DNA from: an uncultured Flavobacteriales bacterium
GTDB lineage: Bacteria; Bacteroidota; Bacteroidia; Flavobacteriales; Crocinitomicaceae
Length of the DNA: 64,000 nucleotides
Direction: 5' to 3'
Assembly: GCA_946479285.1 (NCBI GenBank)
Contig: CAMLFH010000002.1
Span: forward strand, 124,001-188,000
Shown here: positions 33,091 through 41,003 of the stretch, in pieces
Position numbering within the stretch: position 1 is the first letter of the stretch
How the letters are laid out: each line of letters starts with the position of its first letter
Translations under genes and position numbers: made by a program
Notes under the pieces: generated by a model
Databases searched by the model: none
Seen by the model: the letters and a program-made list of their open reading frames with translations, nothing else
Told to the model about the DNA's origin: nothing

Positions 33091-33978
33091 TCAGCTTTCA
33101 ACATTTCTAGGAAAAATAACCTTAGCATTCAATTTTTGTTCTCCCTCAATCATAAATCGGGGAAGATAATCTGAATGGTATGTGACATTTATCTTTTTGT
33201 CGTAAGCGTAGGCGGCAATTCCAGTTAAACGCATTGCGATTAATCCGTTAATGGAATTACATCGGTAGCTTCCTTTTATCAGATCCGATTTACGTTGTTT
33301 CCAGAAATCATAATGTTTTTGTACTGCTTTTTCCAGATTTTGATTGAACGCAGGAGCATCTCCATGAAGAATATTCCGCCACAATTCCAACTGTGGGACT
33401 ATCAAACTATCTATGATTTCCCTGGATGCTATTTTCACTTCTTCACAATCCTTAAACACCTTGTTTAATATTTTTTCAGCTTCATGACTTTCCAAATGCT
33501 TAAGAAATTCGATGTAGCTGTAAAAGAACTGGTCTGCTGCCGAATCACCTTTCCGAATTTCACTCTCAGAACAGGAAGATAGCAACTCAATCACATTATT
33601 TTCTCTCCCTGCCAATGCATACATGTAACCATCAAGCCAGGAATGAATTCCAATATAATCTTCATAACCAGAGATTGGAACAGAAACATAGATATCATCT
33701 ACGCTAATCTTAATACTGTCTTTATCTGTTTGAGCCATCAGATAAAAATTAGCTGTTGTTTGCAGAAACAAGTATAGATTACGATAGATCTCTTCACAGT
33801 CTTCTTCTGTACTATAATTGGTACTGAACAAATGGATTAAATTTTTCGATCCTTTTCCGATTTTATGCAGCATTTCAGTAGAAGATTTTGTTTCGAATCG
33901 TTCAATAAACTTCTTTACAACTGACTCATCGAATTCGATCTCGTCTGGAATGTCAATTTCATGGTCATGTCTTTTCAT
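33091..33978 (-). CDS. Imm49-family immunity protein
   Basis: 295 residues, all-helical, with the features I associate with immunity 49 proteins: a helical N-terminal half, then EKAVQKHYDFWKQR and the C-terminal block NSINGLIAMRLTGIAAYAYD followed by SDYLPRFMIEG. Imm49 members neutralise nuclease-type toxins of polymorphic toxin systems (family knowledge). There is no toxin or Rhs/WapA-like gene beside it, so it would be an orphan immunity gene guarding against neighbours' toxins. It lies in the minus-strand island between the paralogous pair and the ankyrin genes. Confidence 0.8.
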   Translation of the reverse strand: MKRHDHEIDIPDEIEFDESVVKKFIERFETKSSTEMLHKIGKGSKNLIHLFSTNYSTEEDCEEIYRNLYLFLQTTANFYLMAQTDKDSIKISVDDIYVSVPISGYEDYIGIHSWLDGYMYALAGRENNVIELLSSCSESEIRKGDSAADQFFYSYIEFLKHLESHEAEKILNKVFKDCEEVKIASREIIDSLIVPQLELWRNILHGDAPAFNQNLEKAVQKHYDFWKQRKSDLIKGSYRCNSINGLIAMRLTGIAAYAYDKKINVTYHSDYLPRFMIEGEQKLNAKVIFPRNVES

Positions 33979-34053
33979 CGTGTAATTTATTAAATTTCTC
34001 GTGGTTTTAGCTGGAACAGGAACCCACTAAATCCTTCAATCGCTACGTTTGTA

Positions 34054-34779
34054 TTATTCCTGCTTTCCATTTTCAAACGGTTTGTAATTCGTGATCTTAT
34101 CTTTCAACCAGGCAATCATTTCTGGCGCGTATTCATTCTGATTTGTTGCTGTATATCGTTCCAGTTTTTCGAGAAATTCTTCGTACTCTTCAAGTTCGTA
34201 ATAATCGTCCAAATTATCTTCAAATTTCAGCATCTCTTCTGCTTCTGTTTTCAAGTCCATCATTTTATCCGTGAAAAAATCTGCCAAAAGCTGCTTATCT
34301 GAGGCGTAATTTGCTTCCAGATAAACACTAAAGTCATAATCCCATTGTTCCATTTCATCCGTTTGCCTGAAATGCAATTCCCCATTTTTGATTTCATAAC
34401 GCGCAATCCATTTATCTGCTGTATCAAAAAGCACGTAAAACAACTGATCTTCCAGATAAGGTGCCCATTCACTAAGCAATTCATTGAAATCGGAATCAAA
34501 GCCGCGTTTGTTCTTGGATTGAAGTAGGAGATAAATTCCCGGCTTTTTGAGATCAATGATTCTGTCTTCCTGGTACATTCCGAATTTCAGCACTTTCCCG
34601 TATTCCGACACCTGCGCAACGACATTTTCAAATAGGTAATAATATCCATCCTGTTTTTTGATTTCTTCCAGCAAGTACTTTTCAGTAAATGCTTCTTCCT
34701 GATCGCTGCGAATGCGCAAAAATGCCGCACCATAAATGGCCTGTGGCTTTAACTGATAAACTCCGCGTAGTGTTCCCAT
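34054..34779 (-). CDS. Hypothetical protein, paralogue A of a tandem pair
   Basis: 241 residues starting MGTLRGVYQLKPQAIYGAAF. It shares order and motifs with the next gene upstream: GMYQEDRIIDLKKPGIYLLL, APYLEDQLFYVLFDT, ARYEIKNGELHFR and a C-terminal LEEYEEFLEKLERY helix. The family is unknown to me. Acidic, cytosolic, no TM. 30 nt separate the two copies, so one transcript is likely. Divergence between copies is large, suggesting an old duplication with different targets. Confidence 0.8.
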   Translation of the reverse strand: MGTLRGVYQLKPQAIYGAAFLRIRSDQEEAFTEKYLLEEIKKQDGYYYLFENVVAQVSEYGKVLKFGMYQEDRIIDLKKPGIYLLLQSKNKRGFDSDFNELLSEWAPYLEDQLFYVLFDTADKWIARYEIKNGELHFRQTDEMEQWDYDFSVYLEANYASDKQLLADFFTDKMMDLKTEAEEMLKFEDNLDDYYELEEYEEFLEKLERYTATNQNEYAPEMIAWLKDKITNYKPFENGKQE

Positions 34780-34809
34780 TATTATTTTGATTAACTCAAT
34801 TCCTTTATT

Positions 34810-35502
34810 TTAATCGTATTCAATATCTTTCCAGTGATCGGATGCTATCAAAGTCTCCAGCCATGCAAGGATTTCTTTTCCTTCCTGTCTTGAAATGGCA
34901 TGTCGGTGCGGTTCCAGTTTCTCCAGGTATTCTTCCAGATCGTCTTTATCGTACCACTTGTCGGGATTTTCACCTTCCCGGATCATTTCTTCCTTTTTTA
35001 ATTTTATATCGGCTATTTCATCGATGTAATAATCTGCTATCAGGTGCGGTTCCGATTGATACTTTTCCAGCACATAAGAATCGAAATGGTCTGTACGAAG
35101 AATGGACTCTTCTGCCGAACGAAAATCCAATACACCGTTTTTAATTTCGTAGCGCTGCAATAAGGGATAAGTATCATAGGTCCTGTAAAACAAGGCATCT
35201 TCTAAAAAAGGAGCTACTGCAATGATCCAATCATCGAAACGTGTGTCAAACCATTTGCTTCCCGACCGAATCAGGATGTAATAGCCGCTTCGCCCAAAAT
35301 CAACAATTACATCTTCCCGGTACATTCCCGACTTCTCCACTTTTCCATTCGACGAATATTCGATAACAATGTCGTTCGAGCTGCTGATGTTCAATTCTTT
35401 GTTACCAGCAAACGCTTCCGCATGTTCGTCTTTCACTTTTAAAATGGCACCGCTGTATGAAACGTGCGGTTTTAACTGATGTACTAAGTTTAGCGTTCCC
35501 AT
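34810..35502 (-). CDS. Hypothetical protein, paralogue B of a tandem pair
   Basis: 230 residues starting MGTLNLVHQLKPHVSYSGAI, clearly paralogous to 34054-34779: GMYREDVIVDFGRSGYYILI, APFLEDALFYRTYDT, QRYEIKNGVLDFR and DDLEEYLEKLEPH align in order. Its ATG overlaps the stop of the upstream gene by one base (35502). No signal peptide; unknown family. The conserved core is a beta-rich module followed by a helical tail. Confidence 0.8.
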   Translation of the reverse strand: MGTLNLVHQLKPHVSYSGAILKVKDEHAEAFAGNKELNISSSNDIVIEYSSNGKVEKSGMYREDVIVDFGRSGYYILIRSGSKWFDTRFDDWIIAVAPFLEDALFYRTYDTYPLLQRYEIKNGVLDFRSAEESILRTDHFDSYVLEKYQSEPHLIADYYIDEIADIKLKKEEMIREGENPDKWYDKDDLEEYLEKLEPHRHAISRQEGKEILAWLETLIASDHWKDIEYD

Positions 35503-35924
35503 TAATCTTCTTTTTCAGGAATTTTACTCAACTGGTACATGGTACGAATTCCCTTTCCAGACCAGTCTTCAATCAAATCCTGCCACGATTTCAAAGTCAC
35601 CGGACCGAAAAATTCATCCATTGCATCCATTTGTTTTGGTTTGAACATAAAAAGCCCGTGGTTTTGCATCGCTTCAAACATTCCGGCACCAATGAGAGAT
35701 CTTCCTTCTATATTTTCATAACCTGTCAGCTTACTAAGCATCTGTTCAATATCTTCAAAAACCGCTTTTACCCGGTCAAGGTTTTTTCCTTTGGCAACGT
35801 CTTCAATCAATTCAGCGCCAATCTCGGCAATGGTACCGTAATTCAAAAAATCGGATTTCTTCCATGCTTTCTCCCAGTCGGGGTTGTGGGCGCAGATTAT
35901 TTCCATTATTTCTTCGTTGGTCAT
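35502..35924 (-). CDS. Small helical protein, DUF7674-like
   Basis: 140 residues from the ATG at 35924 (MTNEEIMEIICAHNPDWEKA). An ATG at 35981 is in frame but lies within the upstream gene, so the shorter form is preferred. Landmarks YGTIAEIGAELIEDV, KAVFEDIEQMLSKL, GAGMFEAMQNHGLFMF and VTLKSWQDLIEDW recall DUF7674-type proteins of immunity neighbourhoods (tentative). The N-terminal part of 37873-38775 looks related. Stop overlaps the start of paralogue B. Confidence 0.75.
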   Translation of the reverse strand: MTNEEIMEIICAHNPDWEKAWKKSDFLNYGTIAEIGAELIEDVAKGKNLDRVKAVFEDIEQMLSKLTGYENIEGRSLIGAGMFEAMQNHGLFMFKPKQMDAMDEFFGPVTLKSWQDLIEDWSGKGIRTMYQLSKIPEKED

Positions 35925-35958
35925 CTTTTTCAAATTATGTTTATCGGATGTAAACTTA

Positions 35959-36720
35959 TCAAACAGTTTTCCGCAGTTCATTGATCAATTGATTTATTCT
36001 CGCTGTGCTCATCAAAAAAATGCGGTGCTCATCAAAACTGACCAGGCATTGATCAGGAGATTCAGGCCAAATGTCACCAACAATGAGCTTTTTATTCCAA
36101 CGCTTATCCCAATGCGGAGAACTCAAAGTCAGGACTGCGCGCGGTTCTTTGAAAAAAGATTTAAATGCAGACTTCCAGTCTTCCCCGATAAATGCATCAG
36201 CCAGGAATGGAACAGGTAATTGATAGCCCGATTTCAGAATCACCGCATTTAATTCATCCGGCTCATTGCGCAGATCTAATTGTACTACCTCACACGGCTG
36301 ATTCAAGATAAGCGGATGACGCATTCTCTCCCAACCCCAAAATCCAACCCGGAGTTTCTTCTGCTCATTTTGCTTGTGTGAAATCCGGATTAATTCCTGA
36401 TTAGTCGCCGGGCGTTTCCCTGTTTTCTTTTCCTGTTTTCGTTCAACGATCAGCGGATTGAGTTCCCGCAAAAAAGCATCTCTGGAAGTTTTCAACTGAT
36501 CAGCAGCCTGGCGCATCTGCTCCAATCCAGGCCATTGATGCCGGATCTTTCGATTAAATCTGAATTTTTCTTCCAGTTCTTCAAAAACACCAGTAAAAGA
36601 AATTCCAGTCGTGTTAGCATAAGCTTCCACGCAACGGTGTAATTCAATCCATGCATAAGACGCAGCAGATCTTTCAATATATTGATGTAGATACCTGTAG
36701 CAGCAATTGAACTTACTCAT
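35959..36720 (-). CDS. Cytosolic hypothetical protein
   Basis: 253 residues from the ATG at 36720 (MSKFNCCYRYLHQYIERSAA); a GTG at 36774 would extend it. The N-terminal half is basic and helical (RNRKI-like KFRFNRKIRHQWPGLEQM, ERKQEKKTGKRPATNQEL), the C-terminal half is mixed with the strand-like VVQLDLRNEPDELNAVILKS and a WPESPDQCLVSFDEHRIFLM block. Unknown family. The basic surface could bind nucleic acid, but this is inference. Divergent from the small plus-strand gene at 36810. Confidence 0.72.
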   Translation of the reverse strand: MSKFNCCYRYLHQYIERSAASYAWIELHRCVEAYANTTGISFTGVFEELEEKFRFNRKIRHQWPGLEQMRQAADQLKTSRDAFLRELNPLIVERKQEKKTGKRPATNQELIRISHKQNEQKKLRVGFWGWERMRHPLILNQPCEVVQLDLRNEPDELNAVILKSGYQLPVPFLADAFIGEDWKSAFKSFFKEPRAVLTLSSPHWDKRWNKKLIVGDIWPESPDQCLVSFDEHRIFLMSTARINQLINELRKTV

Positions 36721-36809
36721 TGTTGAATGGAGTATTCTTAGATTGATAATTCCCTTAAAAATAAAACATTTCACTTAAACCCTTACTTTAGTTCTTAGAA
36801 AAGAAAGAA

Positions 36810-37106
36810 ATGAGTACTCAGGAATCCTGGATTGAAAGCGGAAAACAAATCGGGAAAAGTGTTTCCTTCACGAAAAATGAAGAACCTTATTGGCAGTCTG
36901 TTGCTATTCAAAAGAAGCAGGACAGTTATTACGTTTACTTTTTTGAGGTCCCGGAATCAAAAATGATGCTAGACGAAGACGCTGAAGAAGAAAGCCTCAA
37001 ATCTTTTTCTCAATTAGCAGAAGCTCTGGACCATTTGAGTAAAATGACTCACATTCCTTTATCGGATTTTGAACCGTTCAAAGGACAAAAAGCGTTTAAA
37101 CTTTAA
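36810..37106 (+). CDS. Small acidic hypothetical protein
   Basis: 98 residues, the only plus-strand gene within the 25-41 kb island. N-terminal beta-like stretch (GKQIGKSVSFTKNEEPYWQS, DSYYVYFFEVPES), then an acidic helix (MLDEDAEEESLKSFSQLAEA) and ALDHLSKMTHIPLSDFEPFK. The start has an A-rich leader (AAGAAAGAAATG). Its stop overlaps the stop of the convergent gene at 37103. No family recognised. Confidence 0.7.
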   Translation: MSTQESWIESGKQIGKSVSFTKNEEPYWQSVAIQKKQDSYYVYFFEVPESKMMLDEDAEEESLKSFSQLAEALDHLSKMTHIPLSDFEPFKGQKAFKL

Positions 37107-37843
37107 ACAGCCGGAGCTTGATTTTTATCTGAATTCCTGAAAATTCGTTCAAAATCCGGTTCCTGGATATATTTCTCATAATACCAGTTGTAATGAAATC
37201 CACAACCATTGGTTATCCCACCTGAAAACTCGATTAAATCGACTATACAAAGCCTGATTCCTCCATTTGTCAGGTTATAATTCACGAATTTCGAACGTTT
37301 AAGGTCACAGCAGTAAAAATCGGTATTGCTCAGATTCGTTCCTTCGAAATGGACATTGAAATCACATTGATCAAAAATACACCCTGAAAGGTCCTTGTTC
37401 CGAAATGCTTCCGGTTCATTGAATTCCTGGTTGCAGAAAACTCGTCTTCCTTTGGCATACTCTTCGAAAAAAACAGCAGCACTCATTTTGTCAGGAGCAA
37501 GACGTTTCCATTTTGCAGTTCGGGTATCTGTTTCCAGTACACCGTTGACCAGAGCAATGGGATTTCCCGGCTCGTTGTATTTCCATTCCAGCTGAATTGC
37601 TTCCCGGATTAATGGTTCAATCATTTTAGGAGTTACGCTTTTGGGAGAATTGTTGATATAACCACCATAAGCTCTTGTGAAACCTACAAAAACAAACAAT
37701 ACTTGTCCACCGGAAACATGCTGCACCGGAATTGGGATCTGCGTGTTGTGATCTTCTTCATGCGACATTTTTTTACGGATTTTCCAGAGAAAAACTTCTC
37801 CGTGGACCGTGATTTTCCGCATTCCTTTTAATGAGATAGCCAT
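37103..37843 (-). CDS. Two-domain protein with pentapeptide-like C-terminus
   Basis: 246 residues. N-terminal ~110: a domain beginning RKITVHGEVFLWKIRKK with a WKI-type strand and GGQVLFVFVGF, seen in small Bacteroidota proteins of unknown role. C-terminal: degenerate pentapeptide repeats (NKDLSGCIFDQCDFNVHFEG, TNLSNTDFYCCDLKRSKFVN) that should form a short beta-helix. Cytosolic. Together with 30548-31087 this gives two pentapeptide-type proteins in the island. Confidence 0.8.
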   Translation of the reverse strand: MAISLKGMRKITVHGEVFLWKIRKKMSHEEDHNTQIPIPVQHVSGGQVLFVFVGFTRAYGGYINNSPKSVTPKMIEPLIREAIQLEWKYNEPGNPIALVNGVLETDTRTAKWKRLAPDKMSAAVFFEEYAKGRRVFCNQEFNEPEAFRNKDLSGCIFDQCDFNVHFEGTNLSNTDFYCCDLKRSKFVNYNLTNGGIRLCIVDLIEFSGGITNGCGFHYNWYYEKYIQEPDFERIFRNSDKNQAPAV

Positions 37844-37872
37844 CGTTGATACTAGTATATTAGGCGTTTAGA

Positions 37873-38775
37873 CTAAAAATTGAGACGTTTTTGAGCAATC
37901 GCCCGGATTTCCTTATTTTTGCCGTGAATGCTGAGTTCCTGTAATTGATTTTGATTCAATTTGATTTTATCCAACAAGTAATCCTGCACAAATGAGTCGC
38001 CGTTTAGAATGCAATCGCTGATTAATTCATCTGTTGGCTCAACAGCATTCAATTGTCTTAAAAATCGGTGACGCAAAACTAATTTTTCTGTCCAATCACC
38101 AAAACAGCTTATTTCTTGAGAAAACCAGTCGAATTGTTTGTCTGTTAGATCAATCCGATTGAACACTTCGATTGCGGCAGAACCTGACATATACGTATTT
38201 GGATCATTTTTTAGCAATTCCACATAATTTGCCAATTCTTTATCAGAAAGTATTTTCTTAATCCACAAATATGCTACACAAACTCCTAAACGGTAATGTT
38301 CCGTATTCTTATCTTCGCCTTGGTCGAAAAGCTTTTCTTGTCCTAAAAGCTGGTCAATTGTCAGCACATTAAATTCCATCCACAAATGAGTGTAACCTAA
38401 TTTTTCGAGTTTTGAAGTGAGTTCTTCTTCTGTCATTGATTCTTTCGGCAAATAAACTTCCAGCTGCTTATTTGAATCCTCAGAGAGAAAAGTCTGCAAT
38501 TTTAGTAACTCTTTTGTATTCATAATGGAGAAAACTTCACATCTCAATACATTATTCCACTCAGGATCATGTACAGCGCAGATCTCATCAATCAATGCAC
38601 ATTGCCTGATAATCAATTCGTGGTCATCTATTTTACCTAATAAAATATCATGAAGTAAATCTCCGAATGCTCCAAAACTGGCATAATTCCCAGTCCGATC
38701 AATGTGAGAGACATGGGCCCGAAAATGGGGATTTCCTTCAAAACGTCTATAGAGTTCTTTTCTAAAATCTTTCAT
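37873..38775 (-). CDS. Helical hypothetical protein, two-part
   Basis: 300 residues. The first ~100 (YASFGAFGDLLHDILLGKID, QCALIDEICAVHDPEWNNVL) look distantly like the small protein at 35502-35924. The remainder is all-helical, HEAT-like in character (SGSAAIEVFNRIDLTDKQFD, NGDSFVQDYLLDKIKLNQNQ). No catalytic motif or signal peptide is visible. It starts 6 nt after the stop of 38782-39207 and is part of the minus-strand run down from 41911. Confidence 0.75.
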   Translation of the reverse strand: MKDFRKELYRRFEGNPHFRAHVSHIDRTGNYASFGAFGDLLHDILLGKIDDHELIIRQCALIDEICAVHDPEWNNVLRCEVFSIMNTKELLKLQTFLSEDSNKQLEVYLPKESMTEEELTSKLEKLGYTHLWMEFNVLTIDQLLGQEKLFDQGEDKNTEHYRLGVCVAYLWIKKILSDKELANYVELLKNDPNTYMSGSAAIEVFNRIDLTDKQFDWFSQEISCFGDWTEKLVLRHRFLRQLNAVEPTDELISDCILNGDSFVQDYLLDKIKLNQNQLQELSIHGKNKEIRAIAQKRLNF

Positions 38776-38781
38776 CGCTGT

Positions 38782-39207
38782 TCAGGTTACTTTAATCATC
38801 TCATGATCACTGTCCCAATCGTTTGGGTCCTTGTATCGAAAGGTCAGCTTTTCGTTGCTTTCAAATTCGAGCGTGATTTCATTGTCTTTGCAATATGCCG
38901 ACTTAACGACCAGGTCTTTCACTCCAAATTTTTCGGCGTAATCGTGATACGTATAAGCGTCTTCATGAATTTCAATTTCGTCCCACTTTTTGGTTTCGTA
39001 ATCGCCCCAGGTACCAAAACATACATCAAACCAATATTCTGACCAATTTGCGTTTTCCAGTTTCAGGAAAATCATTACTGGTCCGAGTTCGGGGTTGTCC
39101 GGGTCTTCTGCTCCTATTAATTGTTCCAGTTTCTTTCCTTTCGCGCTTTTAACGGTAAAGCTGACGTCCTGGAAACGCAGGTTGTAGTTGGCTGTTTTAT
39201 GACTCAT
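38782..39207 (-). CDS. Small cytosolic hypothetical protein
   Basis: 141 residues from the ATG at 39207 (MSHKTANYNLRFQDVSFTVK), overlapping the lipoprotein gene's TAA by one base (TAATG); the longer frame uses a TTG. Predicted beta-rich: WSEYWFDVCFGTWGDYETKK, DLVVKSAYCKDNEITLEFES, KLTFRYKDPNDWDSDHEMIK. No family recognised. It lies between a lipoprotein and a helical protein in one run. Confidence 0.75.
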   Translation of the reverse strand: MSHKTANYNLRFQDVSFTVKSAKGKKLEQLIGAEDPDNPELGPVMIFLKLENANWSEYWFDVCFGTWGDYETKKWDEIEIHEDAYTYHDYAEKFGVKDLVVKSAYCKDNEITLEFESNEKLTFRYKDPNDWDSDHEMIKVT

Positions 39208-40265
39208 TAGTGACGGGAATCGCAATTTAATACTAGTTGATTTTTAGGAAATTGAAGAAATCTAAATAATTCGCAGCTGAATGAATAACTTTCAAATCCT
39301 ATAAATGTTGGTCCGGCATCTTTGAATAGCTGACCGATATATTGTTCACGTTGATAAAAATCCGGGTATCGACCATTCAAAGCACTTATTGAACACCCTT
39401 CGTCCTCCACTAACAATTTCGTATAGATAATTTTGCCCGATTCGTTTACAACAACAAGTTCTCTTTTCTCGCGATAGAATTCATTCTTTCCCCAATCTCT
39501 CACCCAATAGGTTAATGTATCCGTTTTATACGAAACCGGATTGTTCTTTTTCAATGACCTGAATTGCTTCAGATAGGATGCTGATTGATTTCCGGGCCAT
39601 TCAGTTTCTTTTCGTTTTTTCCAATTTACCGGCCGCATTTCTCCACTTATGAATGGATTTTCTGTTCCAATGCATACAACCACCTGATTCCCATAATTTG
39701 TTTTTAGCTGATCCAGGATGTTTGAATCGAATTGGAATCCCACGTGATATAAATAGTCCTCAAACGGTGCGTCTCCTCTACCTGAATATCCGTTTAGAAA
39801 AGCCTTGGATTTTAAACGGGACACCGGAATAATGACCATTTTATCTGCAGCATAGTTATAAAGATAGATCAACTGTTTTTCAGAAATCCCGGCTGCTTTC
39901 AACAATGAACGACGATAACTCCCTTCAATTGGAATACGTTCCAGCGTATCTGCTTCGGAATTCGTTAGCGGAAAAAACTGTTCAGAATCTGAATCTGGCT
40001 CTAAATTCAACACCTCGGATAGCGAAATAAAGCAGGTTAATGTTTTATTTTCTTCTATTCCATCCTCATGAACGAGCAAACTAAACAATTGAATCTTGTT
40101 TGGAAATAATACCTGCTGTTTACCAGAAGAAACAGTATCAGTTACTTTATCGACAGAGCTTTCCGGATGTTCTTTTTGCCCACCGTCTTCAGCCGGGGAA
40201 TCAGAACACGCTGAAATCACCAAAATCCCAAATCCCAAAAAGTATGGTAAACCGTGCATTTTCAT
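39207..40265 (-). CDS. Lipoprotein, hypothetical
   Basis: 352 residues with a lipoprotein signal (LGFGILVISACSD; the Cys is the acylation site), then a Glu/Ser-rich linker (SPAEDGGQKEHPESS) as is typical for outer-membrane lipoproteins. The mature domain is unfamiliar, with two or three Cys near the C-terminus. It is the only envelope protein in the island and is translationally coupled to the cytosolic gene at 38782-39207. It follows the gene at 40281 by 15 nt. Confidence 0.78.
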   Translation of the reverse strand: MKMHGLPYFLGFGILVISACSDSPAEDGGQKEHPESSVDKVTDTVSSGKQQVLFPNKIQLFSLLVHEDGIEENKTLTCFISLSEVLNLEPDSDSEQFFPLTNSEADTLERIPIEGSYRRSLLKAAGISEKQLIYLYNYAADKMVIIPVSRLKSKAFLNGYSGRGDAPFEDYLYHVGFQFDSNILDQLKTNYGNQVVVCIGTENPFISGEMRPVNWKKRKETEWPGNQSASYLKQFRSLKKNNPVSYKTDTLTYWVRDWGKNEFYREKRELVVVNESGKIIYTKLLVEDEGCSISALNGRYPDFYQREQYIGQLFKDAGPTFIGFESYSFSCELFRFLQFPKNQLVLNCDSRH

Positions 40266-40280
40266 TTCAGTAAAATCTGT

Positions 40281-41003
40281 TTATGCATATTTACTTCCAG
40301 CATCATACGTTTCGATCACTTTGATCATTTCGTCCAGCTGTTTTCTTCCAAAATTCGGAAGTTCACTGTAATTGGCAATTTTCACGTATGCATCCAGGTC
40401 TTTATTGGCTTTGATGGTTTTGATCTCTTCTTTCAGGGCTTCAAACTCCTTTTTTCCTTCCAGCTGGATATACAGGTTGGTGTACGTTTTGTAGCTGCCA
40501 CTGTTTAACTGATCAAAATGGGTCGAAAATAGGGCTAAATAGTGATTGAAATAGCCTTTCGGGTAGGTTTCTTCCAGCTTCTCTGCAATCGAATATTCAA
40601 AATGAAAGCCGTATTCTGCTGACAAACATTCGAAAATAAAACCGGGAAGAAAGAAGATGGTATGTTTCAACTTCGTGTTTTTCAACGAATCATTTACTAC
40701 TACTCTATCCGCCGGGAAATTAGTTCTCCAGCCGGAATTCGGTAGTTCATAGAACTTGCCCCAGGGAAGATCTTCGCTTTTGAAGCGGAATTTCCCTCCT
40801 TCATATTCTTCCTGACTGATTGGCTGCAGTTTGTAGGCATACGTTTCCGGAAAGACTAATCTTCCTTTGTCTCCTTCGTCAATGTGCCCGAAAGCAGGGT
40901 CCAGATCAAAGATTAACTCCAGCTTGTTCTCTTCCACCTTGATTTGAGGCTCGGAAGTAGTTAGAGCTGCATTCCAATTCTTATTCAGTTTGATGTATTT
41001 CAT
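40281..41003 (-). CDS. Cytosolic hypothetical protein
   Basis: 240 residues, start ATG overlapping the stop of the beta-lactamase gene by 4 nt (ATGA), so the two are coupled. The N-terminal half is beta-rich (KLELIFDLDPAFGHIDEGDK, RLVFPETYAYKLQPI), the C-terminal half helical (LEGKKEFEALKEEIKTIKAN, GRKQLDEMIKVIETYDAG). No signal peptide. I do not recognise it; coupling to an exported beta-lactamase does not make functional sense by itself. Confidence 0.75.
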   Translation of the reverse strand: MKYIKLNKNWNAALTTSEPQIKVEENKLELIFDLDPAFGHIDEGDKGRLVFPETYAYKLQPISQEEYEGGKFRFKSEDLPWGKFYELPNSGWRTNFPADRVVVNDSLKNTKLKHTIFFLPGFIFECLSAEYGFHFEYSIAEKLEETYPKGYFNHYLALFSTHFDQLNSGSYKTYTNLYIQLEGKKEFEALKEEIKTIKANKDLDAYVKIANYSELPNFGRKQLDEMIKVIETYDAGSKYA

